Shown piece by piece: positions 49,366-57,187 of a DNA stretch of 64,000 bases. Each line of letters begins with the position of its first letter. Position 1 is the first letter of the stretch. A program made the position numbers and the translations under genes. The stretch is from Lamellibrachia columna (Eukaryota; Annelida; Polychaeta; Sabellida; Siboglinidae). The stretch is from positions 38,233,845-38,297,844 of the forward strand of contig OY759271.1 of the NCBI GenBank assembly GCA_963662155.1, written 5' to 3'. Below the pieces are notes generated by a model. That model was given only the letters and a program-made list of their open reading frames with translations. It had not been told where the DNA came from and did no database searches.

Positions 49366-51062
49366 ATTTGACACTTATTTGTTGAAACGATTCTACTCCA
49401 TCTAGACGCTATCGTTAATAGCGCTTGCTTTCATCCTTGACCTCGAGTGTTTTCCACTGCCGCTTGACCTCGAGTGTTTTCCACTGCCGCTTGACCTCGA
49501 GTGTTTTCCACTGCCGCTTGACCTCGAGTGTTTTCCACTGCCGCTTGACCTCGAGTGTTTTCCACTGCCGCATGACCTCGAGTGTTTTCCACTGCCGCTT
49601 GACCTCGAGTGTTTTCCACTGCCGCTTGACCTCGAGTGTTTTCCACTGCCGCAAGACCTCGAGTGTTTTCCACTGCCGCTTGACCTCGAGTGTTTTCCAC
49701 TGCCGCTTGACCTCGAGTGTTTTCCACTGCCGCTTGACCTCGAGTGTTTTCCACTGCCGCTTGACCTCGAGTGTTTTCCACTGCCGCTTGACCTCGAGTG
49801 TTTTCCACTGCCGCTTGACCTCGAGTGTTTTCCACTGCCGCTTGACCTCGAGTGTTTTCCACTGCCGCTTGACCTCGAGTGTTTTCCACTGCCGCTTGAC
49901 CTCGAGTGTTTTCCACTGCCGCTTGACCTCGAGTGTTTTCCACTGCCGCTTGACCTCGAGTGTTTTCCACTGCCGCTTGACCTCGAGTGTTTTCCACTGC
50001 CGCTTGACCTCGAGTGTTTTCCACTGCCGCTTGACCTCGAGTGTTTTCCACTGCCGCTTGACCTCGAGTGTTTTCCACTGCCGCTTGACCTCGAGTGTTT
50101 TCCACTGCCGCTTGACCTCGAGTGTTTTCCACTGCCGCTTGACCTCGAGTGTTTTCCACTGCCGCTTGACCTCGAGTGTTTTCCACTGCCGCTTGACCTC
50201 GAGTGTTTTCCACTGCCGCTTGACCTCGAGTGTTTTCCACTGCCGCTTGACCTCGAGTGTTTTCCACTGCCGCTTGACCTCGAGTGTTTTCCACTGCCGC
50301 TTGACCTCGAGTGTTTTCCACTGCCGCTTGACCTCGAGTGTTTTCCACTGCCGCTTGACCTCGAGTGTTTTCCACTGCCGCTTGACCTCGAGTGTTTTCC
50401 ACTGCCGCTTGACCTCGAGTGTTTTCCACTGCCGCTTGACCTTGAGTGTTTTCCACTGCCGCTTGACCTCGAGTGTTTTCCACTGCCGCTTGACCTCGAG
50501 TGTTTTCCACTGCCGCTTGACCTCGAGTGTTTTCCACTGCCGCTTGACCTCGAGTGTTTTCCACTGCCGCTTGACCTCGAGTGTTTTCCACTGCCGCTTG
50601 ACCTCGAGTGTTTTCCACTGCCGTTCACGTAGTAATAAAGTAACGTAAACAAGGATGGCTACGCCCGTTCATTTGTTTTCCACTGCCGCTCACGTAGTAA
50701 TAAAGTAACGTAAACAAGGATGGCTACGCCCGTTCATTTGCTAAACGTAATACAATATGCTGTTTTCACGCAAAAAATAGAAGAAACGTTGGCGTAAAAA
50801 ATTCATATTCTAAATTTCTAACAATTATTTTATAGTTGCCATACATATAAATTGTTCGAAAAGTTTTAGTGAACAAGTTACGATTATTGATTATTAATTA
50901 TATTGCGTATAGCCATTCTTCCCATTATACAACGGCATTATATGTGCTGATGGGAGTCTCCCTGACTTGTTCTTTTTTAATGTTTAATGTATGTTTATTA
51001 TCTACTCAATTGAAAGGTCGAACATATTGTTTCAAGACACGCACGCACGCACGCACGCACCA

Positions 51063-51098
<36 letters not shown>

Positions 51099-54000
51099 GA
51101 TTATTTTGATGAGCTATGATAAACTTTAAAAGTAAACTGTTTATCTAAGTACAGGTAAAAAATATGCGTTCGACGGGAATCGAACACGCGCTGCCCGCTC
51201 GGCAGCCGGACATTCTACCACTGAGCCATTCGACGATTTTTTAGATACGCGGACCAATCATACATTGCTAAACTGTTACTGCGGGTCGCGCGATTAGCAA
51301 CGAGTGTCCTTTCCGTAGGGGTAAGACCACAGTTGACCTTCCTGTTTATTGTTTCACACGAATGTAGGGCGTATTAAATTGCGATATGTGAATTTAAAGA
51401 ATTCATATGATGTGACATAAGTGCAATTGAGCAGGGATATTCACAGGTTTGTTTGTAGAAGCTATTGGCTGTGAAATGGTGCATTTTTTTGAGAGTTTAA
51501 AAGGCGGAGGGATTTATGGGAATTTTTCTGCTATGGGCCACGTGGGCGCATGAATACAAGGCTATTTTTGTCAAAATTGATGGGCATCGCACGTAGGGGC
51601 GTTTTAAAAGAGCTGGAGGTATGTGATTTTGATAAAACTTGGTCAACATGTCAATGAGATGATGGCAGATGCTGTGAAAAAGTTTCAGAATTTTTAGTGG
51701 TCACGTTTTCTTATAATCTAACAAAACGTTAACATGGCCACCAATGCAATTTTCAACTGTGGTCTGACTCCCGTAGTTGTGCGACTTGGTCAGCGCACAT
51801 TCCACGACTCTATTAGACTGGTCAGTGCACATTCCACGACTCTGTTAGACTGGTCAGCGCACATTCCACGACTCTATTAGACTGGTCAGCGCACATTCCA
51901 CGACTCTGTTAGACTGGTCAGCGCACATTCCACGACTCTATTAGACTGGTCAGCGCACATTCCACGACTCTGTTAGACTGGTCAGCGCACATTCCACGAC
52001 TCTATTAGACTGGTCAGCGCACATTCCACGACTCTGTTAGACTGGTCAGCGCACATTCCACGACTCTATTAGACTGGTCAGCGCACATTCCACGACTATA
52101 TTAGACTGGTCAGCGCACATTCCACGACTATATTAGACTGGTCAGCGCACATTCCACGACTATATTAGACTGGCCAGCGCACATTCCACGACTATATTAG
52201 ACTGGTCAGCGCACATTCCACGACTATATTACACTGGCCAGCGCACATTCCACGACTATATTAGACTGGTCAGCGCACATTCCACGACTATATTAGACTG
52301 GTCAGCGCACATTGCACTACAAACGTTGGTGCAACTCTTGTGCGCACCGCCAATATCGGGGCGTTATTTTCTGGAATGCATGTGCCTTCAGATGCCAGCT
52401 ATATTGAGTACGATAACTTATAATAGCCTGATATAATATTAAGTTAAGTCATACTATTTGTATGTATACATTTTATTTTCTGATAATTCGTCCATGTTTA
52501 TATGGTCCATAACTCCTTATTTCGGTGATTTAGACGTGGCTAGTGCTTGAGGTCTTGTTACTGCTCGATCAGAGTCGTCCAGGCGTGTCTTTGTTCAGCT
52601 CATAACAGTCATAACTGGGCAGCCACTTTAGCGTGCACTGCCGGGACGATCAAACATGACGAACGAAAAACACGGGGAAGGAGTTGTGTACTGTATTGCC
52701 CCAGGCAGGTGGACGTCTCGCCCCAGGCAGGTGGCCGTCTTGCCCCAGGCAGGTGGCCGTCTCGCCCCAGGCAGGTGGCCGTCTTGCCCCAGGCAGGTGG
52801 CCGTCTTGCTCCAGGCAGGTGCAGCAAGTCGCTTGTTTCGATGAAAATTTCCTTTTGAAACATCATATAGAACCGGCCTCTCCTGCCACATATCTATTAG
52901 TGTAGCCTCTCTGTCGTCCTCATCCAGCGACTCTGCCATCTGGGAGTTTAGTATAGAAGTGATACCATCAGATAATGCTGGGCTGTCATTGGCCCGCTGC
53001 GGCGACTGATTTTTATTGACTTGCTAATCAGCGTACATTGACCGTTTCTGCGAGACGTTTCTGCGAGACGTTTCTGCGAGTCGTTTCTGCGAGACGCGCA
53101 CATTACACAGCAGTAGTTGTCGTGATTCAATTTTCGAATCTGTTCCAACAACAGTTGCGCCGGCCAAATGAACACGCGACTAGAGTTTTGCTGAGTTGCG
53201 GACCAGCGGACATTGCACGACTGATCAGTTTTAAATCAATTAAGAACACGACTCGCAACAAAGGTTTAGCAGTGTACGCCTAGCATAACATGCAAGTACA
53301 TGCACAAATTGTGAACTATTGTTCACAACTGTCGACATTGTCGAAGTAGTACATTAAATGTCGACAATATTCAAGAAAAACATCGATGTACCAATGTTAT
53401 GACACAGTGCATGGGTATAGAACACCATAGTAACCTTCATAATATCTTTACAAACATGTGTCTATGTTTTATTAGTGAGAGCCATTATGCAAACACGTTA
53501 AGTTATTTCGTTTCGTTAAGATGTTATAGGGGGCTACTAGTATGTTGTTGAACCTCTTAACAGGTTATAGGGGGCTGCTGGTATGTTGTTGAACCTCGTA
53601 ACAGGTTCTAGGGGGCTGCTAGTATGTTGTTGAACCTCGTAACATGTTATAGGGGGCTACTAGTATGTTGTTGAACCTCGTAACAGGTTATAGGGGGCTT
53701 CTAGTATGTTGATGAACCTCTTAACAGGTTATAGGGGGCTACTAGTATGTTGATGAACCTCTTAACAGGTTATAGGGGGCTACTAGTATGTTAATGAACC
53801 TCTTAACGGGTTATAGGGGGCTACTAGTATGTTGATGAACCTCTTAACGGGTTATAGGGGGCTACTAGTATGTTGATGAACCTCTTAACGGGTTATAGGG
53901 GGCTACTAGTATGTTATTGAACCTCTTAACGGGTTATAGGGAGCTACTAGTATGTTGATAAACCTCTTAACGGGTTATAGGGGGCTACTAGTATGTTATT

Positions 54001-54545
54001 GAACCTCGTAATAGGTTATAGGGAGCTACTAGTATGTTATTGAACCTCTTAATAGGTTATAGGGGGCTACTAGTATGTTAATGAACCTCTTAACGGGTTA
54101 TAGGGGGCTACTAGTATGTTATTGAACCTCTTAACGGGTTATAGGGAGCTACTAGTATGTTGATGAACCTCTTAACGGGTTATAGGGGGCTTCTAGTATG
54201 TTGATGAACCTCTTAACATTAGCGTTCAGCGTGCTCTAATGACTGTTGATGACGGTCGCAGGTCTGGTGTTGACCCTGGGCCTCGTATTGTACGTACGAG
54301 CCGTCAGCGACGAAGTCGGTTACCGCAAGCCGCCGAAGAACGACATGCCTGTCTTCAAGTACGCCTACAGCTGGAGCTTCTGGTTCGCAGCCGTCGCCCT
54401 CGTCTCAACGAACGTCGTCGCCGTTGCCAACGTCTATCTATACCAAGGCGGTTACCTCGACGTCATTGCGCCCGTCACGTCACCAGTTACGGGGTCAGCC
54501 GAAAGTGACGTGTCATACGAGGGACCGATCGTGATAGTACATTAA
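36098..54545 (+). CDS. Calcium-channel gamma-5/gamma-7-like (TARP/claudin superfamily) four-pass membrane protein, 4 exons, 261 aa
   Basis: Exons 36098-36371, 45748-45840, 46415-46549 and 54262-54545 join in phase 1 each time, as in vertebrate CACNG genes. Predicted membrane spans are near residues 10-33, 128-148, 155-179 and 204-228. The first extracellular loop has the claudin signature: W35, G80-L81-W82, C85 and C99. SGLWRVC and [13 protein letters not shown] ... YSWSF are closest to gamma-5/gamma-7, which act as auxiliary subunits of AMPA receptors or voltage-gated calcium channels at the plasma membrane. The cytoplasmic tail is short (about 33 residues) and ends in IVIVH, with no obvious PDZ ligand of the TTPV or SSPC type. 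The start at 36098 is the first ATG before TM1. The introns hold most of the arrays in this half of the window. A distant claudin-like relative remains possible; the exon phases favour CACNG. Confidence 0.9.
37060..37345 (+). mobile_element. Decayed RT C-terminal fragment in CACNG-like intron 1
   Basis: [12 protein letters not shown] followed at the right distance by CVIDRKV resembles the end of LINE RTs (RRLRFAGH ... CMEDRD). Stops interrupt it. No function. Confidence 0.45.
37815..37910 (+). mobile_element. Small CR1-like RT fragment
   Basis: Encodes [20 protein letters not shown] and KETVKK, matching the NKSPGVDGIPPKLLMETV segment of the CR1-like elements in this window, but clearly older. 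Confidence 0.5.
38340..39137. repeat. 49/50-bp minisatellite, 16 units
   Basis: Core CATCAACATGGTGCGACTGA. Length varies by one A in the CCCAAAA run, and two units lack CT in GCGACTGATAG. In CACNG-like intron 1. Confidence 0.96.
39138..40149. other. Intronic stretch without recognised content
   Basis: The 73-codon ORF at 39295-39516 shows no family signature. It may contain further decayed hAT sequence, since the fossil at 40150-40500 borders it. Confidence 0.35.
40150..40500 (-). pseudogene. hAT-family transposase C-terminal fossil
   Basis: On the minus strand, in different frames: [40 protein letters not shown] (hAT dimerisation motif VTNCEGERSFS) and [18 protein letters not shown]. The order and spacing match ZMYM-type hAT transposases. 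At least two frameshifts and several stops are present. It borders the 48-bp array on its N-terminal side. Confidence 0.65.
40540..42795. repeat. 48-bp minisatellite, about 46 units
   Basis: Core GTTGACCTCCTCCTGTCAGT. Length varies through GGGG/GGGGG and through a CTTCCTCAGT variant unit that recurs in the right half, which shows block duplication. Flanked by a hAT fossil and an RT fragment. Confidence 0.96.
42912..43110 (-). mobile_element. RTE-like RT fragment, same family as 6490-7080
   Basis: Minus strand: [20 protein letters not shown] then [20 protein letters not shown]. It sits at the right edge of the 48-bp array. Confidence 0.75.
43113..43197. repeat. 16-bp tandem repeat, 5 units
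   Basis: Core GGAGGCGTTGTGCCAG. Confidence 0.9.
43300..44577. repeat. 72/69-bp minisatellite, 18 units
   Basis: Core TTTTACAATAGAGCAGCAGG. Units differ by one CGT triplet (GTCGTCGTCC or GTCGTCC), so one frame stays open for 446 codons. In CACNG-like intron 1. Confidence 0.96.
44617..44687. repeat. 23-bp tandem repeat, 3 units
   Basis: Core GCCCAATCCTCGCCCTAGAT. Confidence 0.88.
44736..44857. repeat. 23-bp tandem repeat, about 5 units
   Basis: Core GTGTACCACGTGGTCGGTAG. Each unit holds the E-box CACGTG. Confidence 0.92.
44967..45146. mobile_element. hAT-type MITE, 164 bp, with 8-bp target duplication
   Basis: Ends C-GGGGG-TTCTTAACC at 44975 and, inverted, C-AGTGT-TTCTTAACC ending at 45138. 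Flanks CGTTAGTT (44967-44974) and AGTTAGTT (45139-45146) match at 7 of 8 positions. The GGTCCATGGACCCCC interior is typical of this widespread element. Confidence 0.7.
45281..45425 (-). mobile_element. LINE RT C-terminal fragment
   Basis: Minus strand: [20 protein letters not shown] then [18 protein letters not shown], the basic R-K-x-G-R-P-x-x-R-W-E tail of RTE-like LINEs. A 29-bp tandem repeat follows on its N-terminal side. Confidence 0.7.
45470..45620. repeat. 29-bp tandem repeat, 5 units
   Basis: Core CTCCTGAAGCTCTCGTTCAC, beside the LINE fragment at 45281-45425. Confidence 0.92.
45748..45840 (+). CDS. CACNG-like exon 2 (residues 92-122)
   Basis: Acceptor GACATGTTTCAG, then [16 protein letters not shown], which supplies the second loop cysteine (C99). 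Donor GTCA|GTAAGT, phase 1. Confidence 0.9.
46415..46549 (+). CDS. CACNG-like exon 3 (residues 123-167): TM2 and start of TM3
   Basis: Acceptor CATGTGTTGCAG. Encodes [20 protein letters not shown] and [13 protein letters not shown]. Donor ACAG|GTGACG, phase 1. Confidence 0.92.
46765..47080. repeat. 51-bp tandem repeat, about 6 units
   Basis: Core AAAGGATATACTTAAAACAC, in CACNG-like intron 3. Confidence 0.94.
47081..48360. other. AT-rich part of CACNG-like intron 3
   Basis: No gene recognised. The 154-codon ORF at 48054-48518 runs into a microsatellite and has no family signature. Recurrent ACGTGCGTTA / TTGACAGACA motifs are noted under findings. Confidence 0.45.
48366..48480. repeat. (GTAT)n(AT)n microsatellite
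   Basis: Pure tetranucleotide tract followed by pure AT. Confidence 0.96.
49436..50622. repeat. 27-bp minisatellite, about 44 almost identical units
   Basis: Core CTCGAGTGTTTTCCACTGCC followed by GCTTGAC. Only a handful of substitutions occur over 1.2 kb. The 9-codon unit keeps several frames open (SGSGKHSRS on the minus strand). In CACNG-like intron 3. Confidence 0.97.
50612..50740. repeat. Direct duplication of about 63 bp after the 27-bp array
   Basis: TTTTCCACTGCCG then TCACGTAGTAATAAAGTAAC and GGATGGCTACGCCCGTTC occur twice. The first copy is continuous with the last array unit. Confidence 0.88.
51165..51236 (-). tRNA. tRNA-Gly(GCC)-like sequence, probably a pseudogene or tRNA-derived repeat
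   Basis: Minus strand: D-arm GGCTCAGTGGTAGAA, an anticodon stem GTCCG/CGGGC around CTGCCGA with anticodon GCC, and a T-loop TTCGATTCC. The T-stem has one mismatch, and the acceptor strand CGTCGA does not pair properly with CGAACGC. A functional gene is therefore doubtful. Confidence 0.5.
51789..52312. repeat. 32-bp minisatellite, about 16 units
   Basis: Core GACTGGTCAGCGCACATTCC. Left units alternate CTCTA/CTCTG in strict order, which suggests a 64-bp higher-order step. Right units have CTATA. Confidence 0.96.
52697..52820. repeat. 22-bp tandem repeat, about 6 units
   Basis: Core GCAGGTGGCCGTCTTGCCCC. Confidence 0.93.
53522..54220. repeat. 41-bp minisatellite, 17 units, ending just before exon 4 of the CACNG-like gene
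   Basis: Core GGGGGCTACTAGTATGTTGA. The array stops about 40 bp upstream of the exon 4 acceptor. Confidence 0.96.
54262..54545 (+). CDS. CACNG-like exon 4 (residues 168-261): rest of TM3, TM4, tail
   Basis: Acceptor GACGGTCGCAG. Encodes [20 protein letters not shown] and [20 protein letters not shown], then TAA at 54543-54545. The acceptor lies about 40 bp after the last unit of a 41-bp minisatellite and has a poor pyrimidine tract. Confidence 0.93.
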
Positions 54546-54782
54546 ATGTCACCTGCAAAGTTTGAATTTAATAAGACAGCGTGCGAGTGCACGTGTGCTT
54601 GCTTGAAGCACCCGGTCCTATCTACAGTGCAATACGGCGACGTTTCAAAAATATCATGAATGTTACACTGCATGTCTACGTGTTTATCGCTAAGTTATTG
54701 CTCTGCCATGTTCCATGTCCCGATTTTATCTTGCGTCAAATGAAAACTGTGTGTTATTGCGAGAATTCAGGAAACCACCGAC

Positions 54783-55683
54783 TTAAGGCCGGTTTACACG
54801 AGCGATTTGTGCCCCAATTTGTCAGGCGACACCGTGTCGCGTGACAATGTGTAGCTAGACCATGTGTGCGTTCAGACAAGCGACGTGACTCGCGCCACTC
54901 CCGACTTGAACATTGGTGAAATCTCACGACCGATGCATCTACTGTCGGTCGTTGATTGGCCGCTGTTACAAAATCGCCGCCACCAAATTGGACCCATCCC
55001 CAGTTCCACAATGGTAGCCACAAATTGGACCCATCCCCAGTTCCACAATGGTCGCCACAAATTGGACCCATCCCCAGTTCCACAATGGTAGCCACAAATT
55101 GGACCTATCCCCAGTTCCACAATGGTAGCCACAAATTGGACCCATCCCCAGTTCCACAATGGTAGCCACAAATTGGACCCATCCCCAGTTCCACAATGGT
55201 AGCCACACATTGGACCTATCCCCAGTTCCACAATGGTAGCCACAAATTGGACCCATCCCCAGTTCCACAATGGTAGCCACAAATTGGACCCATCCCCAGT
55301 TCCACAATGGTAGCCACAAATTGGACCCATCCCCAGTTCCACAATGGTAGCCACAAATTGGACCCATCCCCAGTTCCACAATGGTAGCCACAAATTGGAC
55401 CCATCCCCAGTTCCACAATGGTAGCCACAAATTGGACCCATCCCCAGTTCCACAATGGTAGCCACAAATTGGACCCATCCCCAGTTCCACAATGGTAGCC
55501 ACAAATTGGACCCATCCCCAGTTCCACAATGGTAGCCACAAATTGGACCCATCCCCAGTTCCACAATGGTAGCCACAAATTGGCCTCGCTTATCGCTAAA
55601 CAACAGTTCTTGCACGTCACTATCGCCCATCACCGTGTCGACCGACAAATCTAATAAAGGTCGTTTGTGTAAACCGGCCTTTA
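54783..55683. mobile_element. Harbinger-like MITE (TSD TTA) with a minisatellite inside
   Basis: Perfect 14-bp inverted termini AGGCCGGTTTACAC (54786-54799) and its complement (55667-55680) are flanked by TTA on both sides. The interior is mostly a 37-bp array (54982-55580). TTA duplications and GGCC..TTTACAC termini suit PIF/Harbinger; a TTAA piggyBac-like reading fits only the left side. Confidence 0.75.
54982..55580. repeat. 37-bp minisatellite, 16 units, inside the Harbinger-like MITE
   Basis: Core ATTGGACCCATCCCCAGTTC. Very homogeneous. It gives spurious ORFs in three frames. Confidence 0.96.
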
Positions 55684-56115
55684 GTTGTCGTTCTGGGCGA
55701 ATCTGGGTCTCAACGGTCAACTCCCGTTAACCGATCCAGCATGTAGGAGTTCCTCCTATGGAAATGAGTTATTTGCTGTTAAAGCGCATGAATATCAACG
55801 AACGTGATTAACGATGGCCTGAATGTATTGCAGAGTCAGCATTAATTACCAAACACTAAATAAGTAATGCCTTACCTTTGTTTGTGGCTTTCGTCGATGT
55901 CAAACGTGTGATGCTATTACATGTGGCCATTTGTTTTATAAAACATAATAGCAAGCCTATATAATGACTTTGTTTATTATTATTATAAGTATTATTATTA
56001 TTAAAATAAAGCTGGTAACCATATTACATAAATATTACGTCTCATCTTGTCTAAGCAGAATTATGCCACGTTCTATGGATATATTCAATGTGAAAAATAT
56101 AATATAAAACATACG
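55684..56115. other. Spacer downstream of the MITE
   Basis: No gene. AATAAA at 56005-56010 could be a polyadenylation signal of the CACNG-like gene about 1.46 kb after its stop, which would place the MITE in its 3' UTR. This is inference only. Confidence 0.35.
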
Positions 56116-56694
56116 CATTGCATGGCGCAACTCGACAAGGAGACCCTATAACTGGTAGACGCACTCTATGAGACCCACGTTGACATTGCATGGCGCAACT
56201 CGACAAGAAGACCCTATAACTGGTAGACGCACTCTATGAGACCCACGTTGACATTGCATGACGCAACTCGACAAGGAGACCCTATAACTGGTAGACGCAC
56301 TCTATGAGACCCACGTTGACATTGCATGGCGCAACTCGACAAGAAGACCCTATAACTGGTAGACGCACTCTATGAGACCCACGTTGACATTGCATGGCGC
56401 AACTCGACAAGAAGACCCTATAACTGGTAGACGCACTCTATGAGACCCACGTTGACATTGCATGGCGCAACTCGACAAGGAGACCCTATAACTGGTAGAC
56501 GCACTCTATGAGACCCACGTTGACATTGCATGGCGCAACTCGACAAGGAGACCCTATAACTGGTAGACGCACTCTATGAGACCCACGTTGACATTGCATG
56601 ACGCAACTCGACAAGGAGACCCTATAACTGGTAGACGCACTCTATGAGACCCACGTTGACATTGCATGGCGCAACTCGACAAGGAGACCCTAAA
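56116..56694. repeat. 68-bp minisatellite, left part (about 8.5 units)
   Basis: Core CATTGCATGGCGCAACTCGA, with ACTGGTAGACGCACTCTATG later in the unit. Variants are GGCG/GACG and AAGG/AAGA. It is interrupted by LINE copy B. Confidence 0.96.
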
Positions 56695-57187
56695 CAAGGG
56701 AGATGATGTGGTGGTCTGCTTGCCTGGAGCCAAAATAGAGGCGATAACTGAGAGGGTAAAAAACATCGTAGGCTCGGGTAAGGGTGGATCTGTTTTAGTA
56801 CACGTAGGGACAAATAACGTAGAGAGGGAGGGTACAACTGCCATAGTTAGGAAATATAGGCAGTTGGTCAGAACACTAAAACAGACGCGGGTTGAGCAGG
56901 TAATACTGTCAGGGATTTTACCTGTAATGGGCAGGAGGGGTCACAAATATCGAAATTGTCGGGGGATGGCAATTAACATGTTAGTCCAGAGGCTGTGTAG
57001 GGAAGAGGAAGTTGGATTTGTGGATTTATGGGGAAGTTTTGTTGGGAGGGCAGATATGTACATGAAGGATGGGCTTCATTTAAGTGGAAAGGGGGCGGCA
57101 GTATTCGCGGACAAACTTTCAGCAGCAGTAGATAGCGACTTGGGTACAATGACAAATGTTTTTGGAAGTAAACATTCTTTAAACTAG
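56666..57187 (+). CDS. Chimeric ORF: array-derived start fused to truncated LINE ORF1 esterase
   Basis: The ATG at 56666 lies in a 68-bp array unit (MAQLDKETL) and runs in frame into ORF1 from NKGDDVVVCLPG onward. The fragment keeps the VHVGTNN and DGLHLSGKGA blocks but lacks the block with the nucleophilic serine (GDS), so an active esterase is not expected. It ends TTA AAC TAG. Whether it is transcribed is unknown. Confidence 0.7.
   Translation: MAQLDKETLNKGDDVVVCLPGAKIEAITERVKNIVGSGKGGSVLVHVGTNNVEREGTTAIVRKYRQLVRTLKQTRVEQVILSGILPVMGRRGHKYRNCRGMAINMLVQRLCREEEVGFVDLWGSFVGRADMYMKDGLHLSGKGAAVFADKLSAAVDSDLGTMTNVFGSKHSLN

Noticed and set aside
49402..50652. ORFs of about 400 codons, [13 protein letters not shown] or [13 protein letters not shown] proteins
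   Set aside because: 27-bp tandem array open in several frames, inside an intron. No start or splice context.
36098..54545. Claudin rather than a calcium-channel gamma subunit
   Set aside because: The W-GLW-C-C signature is shared by both. The exon phases and the TM3-TM4 similarity to gamma-5/7 favour the gamma family, though a phylogeny is needed to be certain.
56554..56844. Minus-strand ORFs over the left junction of LINE copy B
   Set aside because: Antisense shadows of ORF1 fused to the 68-bp array.
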